Below, in pieces: positions 7,321 through 13,953 of a stretch of 13,953 bases of DNA; the stretch's first letter is position 1, and the number at the start of each line of letters is the position of its first letter. Source of the DNA: a bacterium (GTDB lineage: Bacteria; B130-G9); assembly GCA_021160245.1 (NCBI GenBank), contig JAGHCW010000213.1, positions 1 to 13,953 on the forward strand, written 5' to 3'. The notes under the pieces were generated by a model that did not search any database, was not told the DNA's origin, and saw only the letters and a program-made list of their open reading frames with translations. Both the position numbers and the translations under genes were made by a program.

Positions 7321-8036
7321 CTGAAAATGGCTTCCATGTCGCTATGATGCCTGGAAGAGGCCAAGCTGAACGCTATCACCGTGTCGCTAATGATGGATAC
7401 ATTCTTTGAGTCAATGACATAACTGACCTTCTCCAATTTCTGCGCACAACGGCCCAAAAGTGGGGAATCCGACAGTGGGACGCAATGTCGCAGCGGAAGG
7501 TGGACAAAGATCATTGCTTGATTTCCGACTGCGCGCTGCTTGTGAGCGATTTTTATCTCCACAGAATAGGTCTTTGCATCTCTTAGGTAATTGGGGACGA
7601 GAAGACGATGGCGAGAGAAGCCGTATTTCGTCGCCAGATTCTCAGGCTGAGGACCCGACTCACGGATTATTTGCTCGGTCTCCTCAATACCGTGCTGCAA
7701 CGGTGAGAAAGCGATCCCCCTCAATCGCTCGAATGCGTCATCTTGCAGCAGATCGATCTTGCACGCTTCCACAACGAGGCGCACAAGCTCACAACCGTAT
7801 CGGCCCCCCTTGGGTTTGTTGAGAATAACGTCGCGAAGAACAGAGGGGTCCTGAAGCGAGTCCGTGTCGTAGCTAATCTGCCACTCGAGATAATCGCCGT
7901 CGGCCATGGAGGCGGTTCTGCAAGCCACGGGTTCGGGCGCGTGACCAGGAACAAGACGCTTGACACTCACCTTACCCGTTGGGGTGGTTATAGGCAGAGT
8001 AATCTCGATTCTGTCGCTGAAAGTGGTGTAGTGCAA
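7311..8036 (-). CDS. Unrecognised 241-aa protein, candidate type II restriction endonuclease
   Basis: I do not recognise the family. The candidate role comes from position: it sits directly upstream of a solitary DNA methyltransferase on the same strand and overlaps it by 10 bases, the classic layout of a restriction-modification pair. A possible nuclease core is D153 followed by VEIK (E160, K162), spaced like a PD-(D/E)xK site, but this short pattern could occur by chance. There is no signal peptide and no membrane segment. The start is TTG at 8036, supported by AGGA with six bases between; no better start exists before an in-frame stop at 8066-8064. A rare start codon and a weak leader would keep synthesis low, fitting for a toxic nuclease, but that is speculation. 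Alternatives: a specificity or regulatory subunit, or an unrelated cargo gene. Confidence 0.6.
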   Translation of the reverse strand: MHYTTFSDRIEITLPITTPTGKVSVKRLVPGHAPEPVACRTASMADGDYLEWQISYDTDSLQDPSVLRDVILNKPKGGRYGCELVRLVVEACKIDLLQDDAFERLRGIAFSPLQHGIEETEQIIRESGPQPENLATKYGFSRHRLLVPNYLRDAKTYSVEIKIAHKQRAVGNQAMIFVHLPLRHCVPLSDSPLLGRCAQKLEKVSYVIDSKNVSIISDTVIAFSLASSRHHSDMEAIFRCI

Positions 8037-8159
8037 GCTCAGTCCTATCCGAAGTGCAAAAGCCTAATCTCAAGGTTATAGCTACATTAACCTGTCTCTC
8101 GCATATCATCTTCAGTCAACATCGCTGGGCTGTCAAGAGGGTCTTCAATGCTGTGTTTT

Positions 8160-8191
8160 GGGTGGAGCTCACACGCTATGCCGTCCCACCC
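8160..8191. other. Stem-loop just after fetB
   Basis: GGGTGG (8160-8165) pairs with CCACCC (8186-8191), giving six G/C-rich pairs with a 20-base loop, immediately downstream of the fetB stop (8194-8192) in its direction of transcription. It could mark the end of the pyrE-fetB transcript, but on that strand the stem is followed by AAAACACAG rather than a T tract. The remaining gap up to the TTG at 8036 holds no recognisable gene. Confidence 0.3.
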
Positions 8192-8938
8192 CTACCTCGG
8201 CATAATCAGTCTGTGGTCGGCCGTGAAGAACTGCCGCGCGCAGAGGTGCGAGACGATTGTCGCGACGATCATGGCCTGGGAGATGATCATGTAAAAAACA
8301 ACCACTTGGATAGCGACCGCGTCGAATACGTCCGCCCCCGCAATGATCATCCCGGTCATTGCCCCGGGCAGATGAACGATGCCAACGAGTTTTAGCGAGA
8401 CGAGAGTGGGGCTCAATATGCGCCGTAGCGAGAGTTGCAGGTGCCGCTTGGTCGCCTGCGATGACGTTGCCCCCAGGCAGAGCGCCGCCTCAATCTGACT
8501 CCTTTTCGCCGCTATCTCGTCTCTGACCCTCCCGAACGCCAGCGTTCCGACATTGGCGCCCATGCCTATCGCCATGCCGGCGAGCGGAATGAGCTTTCTG
8601 GGCTCGGAAGGCACAATCGAGAATCCAACCAGAATGCCCACGGAGACGATCGTCCCAATCGCCATCCCAACGAATGCAATCAGCCAGGCTCTCGGGACGT
8701 CCCGAGCAGTTCTGGCGCAAGTCCAGGACCCAATGGCAACCATTACAGACAGCAATGCGACGACCGATTCGATGCTCTTAAGGCCAAAGACATAGTCAAG
8801 CACCAGGCCGACAGCCATAAGCTGGAGGAACACGCGGACAGTGCCTATCAGGAAGTCGAGCTCAAGGCCAAGCCCTTGCTTCCGCGAGAGTATCAGAGCA
8901 ATCGCCACAAAAACGAGCGATAGCGCAATCTCTTTCAT
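8192..8938 (-). CDS. fetB: FetB-like iron export ABC transporter permease (UPF0014 family)
   Basis: A 248-residue integral membrane protein of the UPF0014/YbbM family. In E. coli, FetB pairs with the ATPase FetA to export iron and protect against oxidative stress. There are about seven hydrophobic segments, from ALSLVFVAIALIL at the N terminus to QVVVFYMIISQAMIVATIV near the C terminus. Family landmarks are GTVRVFLQLMAVGLVL (about 32-47), GMAIGMGANVGTLAFGRV, CLGATSSQATKRHLQ, and GIVHLPGAMTGMIIAGADVFDAV. ATG 8938 follows AGGAGG with five bases between; the TTG just before it is too close to the site. The gene lies 45 bases after pyrE and is probably co-transcribed with it. No FetA ATPase lies in this window: the neighbours on either side are unrelated, so the partner must be encoded elsewhere or be absent. 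Confidence 0.88.
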   Translation of the reverse strand: MKEIALSLVFVAIALILSRKQGLGLELDFLIGTVRVFLQLMAVGLVLDYVFGLKSIESVVALLSVMVAIGSWTCARTARDVPRAWLIAFVGMAIGTIVSVGILVGFSIVPSEPRKLIPLAGMAIGMGANVGTLAFGRVRDEIAAKRSQIEAALCLGATSSQATKRHLQLSLRRILSPTLVSLKLVGIVHLPGAMTGMIIAGADVFDAVAIQVVVFYMIISQAMIVATIVSHLCARQFFTADHRLIMPR

Positions 8939-8983
8939 CAACGCCTCCTATCTCCGGCTAGCTTTCCAGCGTTCGCTGTTCGG

Positions 8984-9547
8984 CTATTCACCCTCGCCCA
9001 AGAGCTCATCTTTTACAAACAGAGAATGGAGGCTGTGGCCCCTGGCCTCGATATTCTCCCGGCCACCCTCCAGCCTATCCAGAATAGTTATTACCTCAAC
9101 CACCTTGCAGCCGTGTTCTTCTGCCGCCTCAACCGCCGCAAGCGCCGACCTGCCTGTTGTCGTAACGTCCTCGACAATAACGACATCCGCGCTTTTGGGT
9201 AGCGGCCCCTCGATTTGCTGGCCGGTACCATGCTCCTTCGCCTTTTTCCTGACAATGAAGGCATCGACAGGAAAGCCCTCGTCCCAGCTGATCGCAGCCA
9301 CAGCGCTTGCAATCGGATCGGCGCCAAGCGTCAAGCCACCGATGTAACGGACGTCTATCTCCTTGAGCCGTGAGAGTATTCGCCTCGCGACGAGGTTCAA
9401 TCCCTCTGCTGAAAGCGTCGTCATCTTGCAGTTGATGTAGTAAGTGCTTTCGCCCCCGGACGAGAGTTTGAAATGACCCCGCTTGAGCGATTTCTCGCGC
9501 AGAATCTCGAGCAATCGATTTTTAGAATCCACTTGAATGTCTCCCAT
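8984..9547 (-). CDS. pyrE: Orotate phosphoribosyltransferase
   Basis: A 187-residue cytosolic enzyme converting orotate and PRPP to orotidine 5'-phosphate in pyrimidine synthesis. The residues fit the family: FKLSSGGESTYYINCK at the N terminus, GLTLGADPIAS (71-81), the flexible catalytic loop RKKAKEHGTGQQIEG (100-114) with its lysines, and the PRPP-binding motif VVIVEDVTTTGRS (122-134). The length is within the normal range (about 180-215). The ATG at 9547 has no strong Shine-Dalgarno site. It is the first gene of a probable two-gene unit with fetB; no other pyrimidine gene is nearby, so the pairing may be fortuitous. Confidence 0.95.
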   Translation of the reverse strand: MGDIQVDSKNRLLEILREKSLKRGHFKLSSGGESTYYINCKMTTLSAEGLNLVARRILSRLKEIDVRYIGGLTLGADPIASAVAAISWDEGFPVDAFIVRKKAKEHGTGQQIEGPLPKSADVVIVEDVTTTGRSALAAVEAAEEHGCKVVEVITILDRLEGGRENIEARGHSLHSLFVKDELLGEGE

Positions 9548-9580
9548 TTAACTTTTCATTAGCGTGCCCATACTAAAATC

Positions 9581-9610
9581 TATATTCAATGCAGACCCGA
9601 CCCAAGTCAA
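9581..9610 (-). promoter_or_regulatory. Weak candidate promoter for pyrE-fetB
   Basis: Reading leftward, TTGACT (9610-9605, five of six) is followed after 18 bases by AATATA (9586-9581, a poor -10); a TATAGA overlapping it would need a 20-base spacer. It lies about 35-60 bases before the pyrE start. The rest of the 9548-9803 gap between pyrE and the radical SAM gene shows no supported gene. Short open frames there lack family resemblance. Confidence 0.25.
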
Positions 9611-9803
9611 CAGCTCTCGAAGAACTTCCATCCTTTCTCGAATTGCCAGAGAGGGTTGGGAACTTCGCTGCTAGTCGATATTTGATCTCGGGGAGTTTGC
9701 ATCACAAGTCCTGGAGGTGCTATCTTCTGCGAGGCGCTTATTTGGGCCGGGCAGTTTACGGTGCGGATATTATTTCAACTCGAAGAGGGGCGATCTTAGA
9801 ATC

Positions 9804-11156
9804 ATGATGTGTCATTGGCCATTCACAACGCTTGTAGTGCTCTCCGACTTGACCGCCGTATGCGGCTGCACGGACCCTGACAAGAGGAGACCGGTCGGCG
9901 ATCTGAACAATAACTCCGTCTCGGAAGTCTGGAACGGCCCCGTCTTGAGCGGCTTGCGAGAGAGTTTTGAACGTGGTATCGCGCCTCAATTCTGCGACGG
10001 CTGTTTCCTCAAGGACGTGCCAACGCAATCGGGCTGCCGGCGGCCGCTGTCCGATGTCGCAGCTGGACCGCAGATTTTGCAGTTTGAGCCTTGCATCCGC
10101 TGCAACCTGCGATGCCCCACGCCTCATTGCGAGCTCAACAATAATAGCCAAACGCGGGACAAGGCGCTAGCTTCTATTGATGATTTTTGCCGCGTATTCG
10201 ACCAGGTTGGGCCAAATATGGAGATACTGCGGCTTTACAACTACGGCGAGAGTTTCCTAAATCCGGCCGCGACCGAGATGATCGCTTATGCAAGAGGGCG
10301 CCGTCCCGACATTTACATCGACGCGCATACGAATGGACTGGTCTTCACTACGGACGAGCGACGGAGGCAGCTGGTCGATTGCGGTCTAGATTACCTAGTT
10401 TTCAGCATCGACGGCGCGAGCCAGGAATCGTACGCCAGATACCGCCGAGGAGGCGACCTGAGCGTTGTGCTCGACAATCTCGCTGCAATCACAAAGCTTC
10501 GCGACCAGAAGAGCTCGACGCGGCTTCGGATATGCTGGCGATACATTCTCTTCAACTGGAATGACAGCGACGATGAGATGAACCGCGCGCTTGAGATGGC
10601 CAGAGAGATAGGAGTCGATCAGTTCACGTGGCACCTAAACGGCGCAGACGACGCGCTTAGCAGCGTAAGATTCCGACCGGGGACACCGGATTTCGAGCGG
10701 ATTCGCCACGGTGTCTGGGATTTTGGTGGTTGGGCGAATGCTCTGGAGGAGAAGATAGACTCGCGCTATCCGTCCCGACTTCTGGCGCAGATTGAGCCGA
10801 ATGTCTCCCAACTCGTCGCAAGCCCCGGCTCCAGAATCAGTTTTCTAGCAAAAGCGTCAAACGTCGGTAACACCCGCTGGATAGCCGGTGACCGGCAGCA
10901 GCGCGGTGTAGTCAGATTGGGCTATCATCTTTTCCGAGGCGGCGAAGCGTGTGGAGACGTGCTTTTTGAAGGGCGAGGCGCGGCGTTTGAGAGCGATGTA
11001 AAGGCCGGTGATTCGGTAGAAGTCTGTGTCAATCTAGACGCGCCGAGGCAGCCGGGGGAATACGTGCTGAGACTCGATCTGGTTGACGAGGATATCGATT
11101 GGTTCACGTCATTTGGCAGCAAGAGCGTTTGCCTACCACTCATTGTTCAGAATTAG
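9804..11156 (+). CDS. Radical SAM protein with N-terminal SPASM-like segment and C-terminal beta-sandwich
   Basis: A protein of 450 residues. Residues 1-70 look like a SPASM/twitch-type auxiliary cluster region: CHWPF, CGC (20-22), VGDLNNNSVSEVWNG and CDGC (64-67). The radical SAM domain follows (about 90-320): FEPCIRCNLRCPTPHCE with C97, C100, C104 and C109, LRLYNYGESFLNP (equivalent of the GGE motif), YIDAHTNG, and LDYLVFSIDGASQESYARYRR. Residues about 335-450 form a predicted all-beta domain (VRLGYHLFRGGE, PRQPGEYVLRLDLVDEDIDWF) like those seen after glycan-related enzymes and Wzt-type proteins. The usual cysteine spacing is CX3CX2C; here CNLRC is followed by X4 before the next Cys. The start is uncertain: ATG 9804 begins the conserved region but has a poorly spaced ribosome site. 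The frame stays open upstream to GTG 9717. The substrate is unknown; peptide or cell-surface modification is a guess. Confidence 0.83.
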   Translation: MMCHWPFTTLVVLSDLTAVCGCTDPDKRRPVGDLNNNSVSEVWNGPVLSGLRESFERGIAPQFCDGCFLKDVPTQSGCRRPLSDVAAGPQILQFEPCIRCNLRCPTPHCELNNNSQTRDKALASIDDFCRVFDQVGPNMEILRLYNYGESFLNPAATEMIAYARGRRPDIYIDAHTNGLVFTTDERRRQLVDCGLDYLVFSIDGASQESYARYRRGGDLSVVLDNLAAITKLRDQKSSTRLRICWRYILFNWNDSDDEMNRALEMAREIGVDQFTWHLNGADDALSSVRFRPGTPDFERIRHGVWDFGGWANALEEKIDSRYPSRLLAQIEPNVSQLVASPGSRISFLAKASNVGNTRWIAGDRQQRGVVRLGYHLFRGGEACGDVLFEGRGAAFESDVKAGDSVEVCVNLDAPRQPGEYVLRLDLVDEDIDWFTSFGSKSVCLPLIVQN

Positions 11157-11162
11157 GCGGAG

Positions 11163-11188
11163 AATCGCGAGGCGCGGACGACGCGATT
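11163..11188. terminator. Stem-loop between convergent radical SAM and pcm genes
   Basis: AATCGCG (11163-11169) pairs perfectly with CGCGATT (11182-11188) around a 12-base GC-rich loop, in the 63-base gap (11157-11219) between the two converging stop codons. Its place suggests a shared transcript end. No T tract is present on either strand, so Rho-independent activity is doubtful. Confidence 0.35.
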
Positions 11189-11219
11189 GGGACCGTACTT
11201 CGCGCTTGCCGGAGTTTGA

Positions 11220-11951
11220 CTATTTGTAGCCGTGCTCACCCAGGAGCGGCACGAATACACAGCCGGCGATGTTTTTTCTCTCCAGTTTGCCCTTCTTCTT
11301 TTCAAAAAGCGTGAGTGTCTGATACGTAAGGGTTTTACCGATGGGGATAATCATCTTGCCACCCTCAGCAAGCTGCTCAACCAGTGGCTTCGGCGCCTCA
11401 GGACAGGCACAGGTCACAATAATCCCATCAAAGGGGCCATTTTCTGGCCACCCAGCGTAGCCGTCCCCTATCCGCACGTGAACGTTCTTGTAGCCGAGCT
11501 TGGCAAGTCGCGTCTCGGCGGATTTCCCAAGCGAAGCTATTATCTCGATCGACCAGACGCTCTTCGCAATCTCCGCAAGAACCGCGGTCTGATAGCCGGA
11601 ACCGGTCCCGACCTCGAGTACTCTTGAGTCCTTCTCGACCGACAATAGCTGAGTCATCAGAGCGACCATGTAGGGTTGAGAGATGGTCTGCCCCTCGCCA
11701 ATTGGCAGAGGATGATCGCCGTAGGCCGACCGTCGTCGGCCTTCGGGAACGAAGAGATGCCTCTTGACCGCCTGCATTGCTCGAAGAACTTCGGGGTTCC
11801 TGATCCCTCGTGGGAGCAGTTGCTCCTTGACCATTCGCTCTCGCATCAATTCAAAACGCGGCTCATCTTTGCTCTCCTTGGCCCTTACCCCCCATGAGAT
11901 ACTCAGCATGAGACAAATCCCCAGAATTATGACCTGCAGCGTTTCCTTCAT
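11220..11951 (-). CDS. pcm: Protein-L-isoaspartate O-methyltransferase with signal peptide
   Basis: A 243-residue SAM-dependent methyltransferase that repairs isoaspartyl residues in aged proteins. Family motifs are clear: ERMVKEQLLPRGI near 38-50, VKRHLFVPE, the substrate region IGEGQTISQPYMVALMTQLL (84-103), SAM motif I VLEVGTGSGYQTAVLA (111-126), PFDGIIVTCACPEAPKPLVEQL, and GGKMIIPIG. Residues 1-24 (MKETLQVIILGICLMLSISW, then GVRA) form a classical signal peptide with likely cleavage after VRA, absent from the cytosolic enzyme of about 208 residues, so this copy should act outside the cytoplasm. There is no lipobox. ATG 11951 follows GGAGG with eight bases between; an in-frame ATG at 11975 lacks such a site. 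One residue differs from the common VTAAAPE: here it is VTCACPE. Confidence 0.93.
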   Translation of the reverse strand: MKETLQVIILGICLMLSISWGVRAKESKDEPRFELMRERMVKEQLLPRGIRNPEVLRAMQAVKRHLFVPEGRRRSAYGDHPLPIGEGQTISQPYMVALMTQLLSVEKDSRVLEVGTGSGYQTAVLAEIAKSVWSIEIIASLGKSAETRLAKLGYKNVHVRIGDGYAGWPENGPFDGIIVTCACPEAPKPLVEQLAEGGKMIIPIGKTLTYQTLTLFEKKKGKLERKNIAGCVFVPLLGEHGYK

Positions 11952-12028
11952 AACCCAAACCTCCGCAAATTGCATCCAGACTCGTGAATTATGCTAGCTA
12001 ATATGGAAGCCGCTAATACATCTCGCAT

Positions 12029-12055
12029 ATTATACGATAATCGATATGTAGTTAA
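12029..12055 (-). promoter_or_regulatory. Candidate pcm promoter with overlapping palindrome
   Basis: Reading leftward, TATAAT (12034-12029, a perfect -10) is preceded after 15 bases by TTAACT (12055-12050, four of six); the spacer is shorter than the usual 17. It lies about 78 bases before the pcm ATG. The spacer contains the perfect palindrome CGAT-A-ATCG (12035-12043), a possible operator. This 156-base gap also precedes the opposing gene at 12108, for which no convincing promoter was found. Confidence 0.36.
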
Positions 12056-12107
12056 GTGGCAAACTAGTGCCGGCCGCTTGCTTGGAAATGGTCAAAGGAG
12101 AGCGTGC

Positions 12108-13953
12108 GTGAAGGCAATTGAGACCCAGCGTCTCTCGCTGTGTGTGCTGGACAAGAGTCCCAAGACGAATGGCATATACAGGGAGATATTCGCCTCAGAT
12201 CGGATGAATGTGGAGTTCTATACTGAGCCGGAGCCAGCACTGTCATACATCAGAAGCAAGGAGATGGACCTTTGTATCGGCGCCCTTGAGATAGGGGATA
12301 GGTTTTTGCTGGAGTTTATACAAGCCGCGAAGCGCCCTGGCCACAATGCTGCGGTTTTGATGATCCACCCCAGATACTGTGCCGAGGACGTGGCTTTTTT
12401 TAGGGCATGTGGTGTCCACGTGGCAATACCGTCGGATACAACGCCTCTTGCATATAGGCAGGCCATTCTTGGAGGGATCAATGCCCTCTTCGGACATGAG
12501 GTGAGCACAAACCACCCGTCAAACCGGGAGAGGCCCAAGTCGAATCTCAGTATGCCCGACGCACTCGAGCTTGCATTTGATGATATTGTTGACAAAAGAG
12601 GGACTCTCGTGGGCCTGCCTGACGCATCTGAGTCGGATATTGCGGCGGACGTGAATATGATGTCGGAGGCAGCGATGCGGATTGACTCTGAAAACGGGCT
12701 CATCTCGTTTGCCGAGAGTGTGGAGAAAATAGGCAAGCCAAGAGCCGTCGCCGCCTTGCTCAGACTTGCTGAGAAGAAGTCAAATCCCGAGCAATCTCTT
12801 TGGTTTGTCCAACTTATTGCCCTGATTCCCTCATACCCGACAAGGCTCGCGCTGCAGCGACTCGCGAAGACGCACCCGAGCGCCGGACCAAGAAACCTCG
12901 CGGCCAAGGAGGGCAAGATTCTGCTTCAGACCCATCCGGTTCTGTTTCATGCAGAGAGACTGCTTGCAGAGAACGCCGCACAATCAAGAGCTAGTGCTAT
13001 CGCAGTTGCACTTGTAAAAAGTGACAGCAATCTAGCGTTCGGCATATTGACAAGAGCGCTTGTTAGGCATTGTCCGGCCATTCAGAGAGCCTGCATTAAA
13101 GGGTTGGGGCATGTTGCCACCGGAGATGCTCTTGAGATGGTCTGCAAGAGGCTCAAGATGTTCAGGCTAGCGCGCGAGACCGCCTTCTTCAAGGACGCTT
13201 ATGAGCCTCGTCAGCATCTTCTATACCTCGAGTCGCTCGCGGCCATACTTAAGGCGACCGCCCAAAGTCATCCAGAGATTGCTGAGGATATGGCTGCGGA
13301 CCTAGCATCAGATGACCTTCGCATCCGCTGCAAAGCGATAGAGATCGTCGGTCTATCAGAAAAAACAACCTGCTGTCGGAGGTTGGCCGGAGCCTTCGCC
13401 GCACAGGATTGGCGGGTGCGATTGGCAGCCCTGGAGGCGATTGGCGGCTCCTCTGATCCCGATTGCGGACATGAACTCCAGCGATTCTTGGGCGACGCCA
13501 ACCATATAGTCCGTCAAAAGGCGCTTCAGATTCTTGAGCAGATGAACATGAAGGACGGGCTGAGAGAGGTGCTCCGCACAGATGACCATGTGGCCAAGGC
13601 CGCCGCTGCAGCCGCTCTCGGGCGCATGATAGATGATAAGTCCATTCCCGAGCTGATTGCTCTTGCTCTGAACGAGAAGCATGCTGTGGCGCACGAGGCG
13701 CTCAAGAGCCTCAGCAGAATTGCGGACCCGGACTCTGTCCGTGATTTGCAGGCGCTGCTTGATAGGTCTGACGATCCTGAGCTCTACGCGGATGCCACTT
13801 ACTGCATAGGGAGGGTGGGAACTGAATATGCTCTCGATGTGCTCATGCAGTATGCTAGAAAGAACTGCAAGGCTCCGGACTTCAGGTTGCCGCTGCTCAT
13901 ACGAGCGGTTGGCGCCGCGCTAGATGTCATGGCCTGGCGGGTCAGCCCTCAGT
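12108..13953 (+). CDS. HEAT-repeat protein with degenerate receiver-like N-terminal domain, 3' end outside the window
   Basis: The frame is open for 615 codons to the right edge. The GTG start at 12108 follows AAGGAG with seven bases between. Residues about 8-125 have the shape of a response-regulator receiver: LSLCVLDKSP as first strand with an acidic residue (D15), MDLCIGALEIGDRFLLEFI as the third, AAVLMIHPR, then VHVAIPSDTTPLAYRQAI as the last strand and helix. The phosphorylated Asp position appears to be alanine (A59) and the KP lysine is absent, so phosphorylation is unlikely. From about residue 200 onward the sequence is helical repeats of HEAT or PBS type, clearest near 400-590 (RLAALEAIGGSSDP, AAAAALGRMIDDKSIPELI, ALKSLSRIADPDSV). 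Such proteins act as scaffolds. No enzyme motif is seen. Function and full length are unknown; it could be a signalling adaptor. Confidence 0.75.
   Translation, partial: MKAIETQRLSLCVLDKSPKTNGIYREIFASDRMNVEFYTEPEPALSYIRSKEMDLCIGALEIGDRFLLEFIQAAKRPGHNAAVLMIHPRYCAEDVAFFRACGVHVAIPSDTTPLAYRQAILGGINALFGHEVSTNHPSNRERPKSNLSMPDALELAFDDIVDKRGTLVGLPDASESDIAADVNMMSEAAMRIDSENGLISFAESVEKIGKPRAVAALLRLAEKKSNPEQSLWFVQLIALIPSYPTRLALQRLAKTHPSAGPRNLAAKEGKILLQTHPVLFHAERLLAENAAQSRASAIAVALVKSDSNLAFGILTRALVRHCPAIQRACIKGLGHVATGDALEMVCKRLKMFRLARETAFFKDAYEPRQHLLYLESLAAILKATAQSHPEIAEDMAADLASDDLRIRCKAIEIVGLSEKTTCCRRLAGAFAAQDWRVRLAALEAIGGSSDPDCGHELQRFLGDANHIVRQKALQILEQMNMKDGLREVLRTDDHVAKAAAAAALGRMIDDKSIPELIALALNEKHAVAHEALKSLSRIADPDSVRDLQALLDRSDDPELYADATYCIGRVGTEYALDVLMQYARKNCKAPDFRLPLLIRAVGAALDVMAWRVSPQ

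Noticed and set aside
7311-8036. Assignment of the candidate endonuclease to a CTAG-cutting (MjaI-type) family
   Set aside because: I could not match family motifs, and CTAG is common in this window, so there is no sign of site avoidance.
8841-9347. Rightward open frame of 168 codons
   Set aside because: It lies antisense to pyrE and fetB, and its serine/proline-rich composition is typical of the reverse frame of a coding gene.
9589-9807. 72-codon open frame between pyrE and the radical SAM gene
   Set aside because: There is no recognisable domain and no ribosome site. It ends just inside the radical SAM start region in another frame. A decayed 5' part of that gene is possible but unsupported.
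12218-12916. Leftward open frame of 232 codons
   Set aside because: It lies entirely antisense to the HEAT-repeat gene, whose forward frame shows clear domain structure and a good ribosome site.

Overview
The window looks like the chromosome of an uncultivated or poorly sampled bacterium; I cannot name its phylum. Gene starts usually have Shine-Dalgarno sites, several promoters resemble sigma-70 sites, and starts include GTG and TTG. Housekeeping genes (an aroB-like gene, comM, pyrE) are mixed with an exported beta-helix protein, a radical SAM/SPASM protein and a HEAT-repeat protein. That mixture, with the beta-helix style of C-terminal module, recalls metagenome-derived lineages from soil, sediment or groundwater. 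This is an impression only.

Layout, left to right. (1) 1-1093, minus strand: a hicBA toxin-antitoxin pair whose antitoxin gene is frameshifted (750-1044) while the toxin (599-814) is intact, followed by the 5' part of an aroB-like gene (549 to the window edge) with an altered active-site loop. (2) 1298-2655, minus: a secreted beta-helix protein broken by one frameshift and one in-frame stop, with an intact-looking promoter upstream. (3) 2957-4489, plus: comM, complete and conventional. (4) 4605-8036: a compact defence-like cluster. An AAA ATPase (RecF/OLD-like) and a DUF4276 protein run rightward, two bases apart. They converge on a leftward restriction-modification-like pair, an unrecognised candidate endonuclease whose end overlaps the start of a beta-class DNA methyltransferase by 10 bases. 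(5) 8192-9547, minus: pyrE followed by fetB, an iron-exporter permease without its ATPase partner in view. (6) 9804-11156, plus: a radical SAM protein with an N-terminal SPASM-like segment, an unusual cysteine motif and a C-terminal beta-sandwich. (7) 11220-11951, minus: an exported protein-L-isoaspartate methyltransferase. (8) 12108 to the right edge, plus: a HEAT-repeat protein headed by a degenerate receiver-like domain.

The most noteworthy region is 4605-8036, where two apparently independent antiviral modules meet end to end between housekeeping genes. The ATPase/DUF4276 pair has the ATPase-plus-effector layout of PARIS or AbiL systems, but I cannot assign it to a named system. The decayed antitoxin and beta-helix genes suggest that the left third of the window is accessory DNA undergoing decay. 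I found no tRNA, rRNA, CRISPR array, transposase or attachment site.
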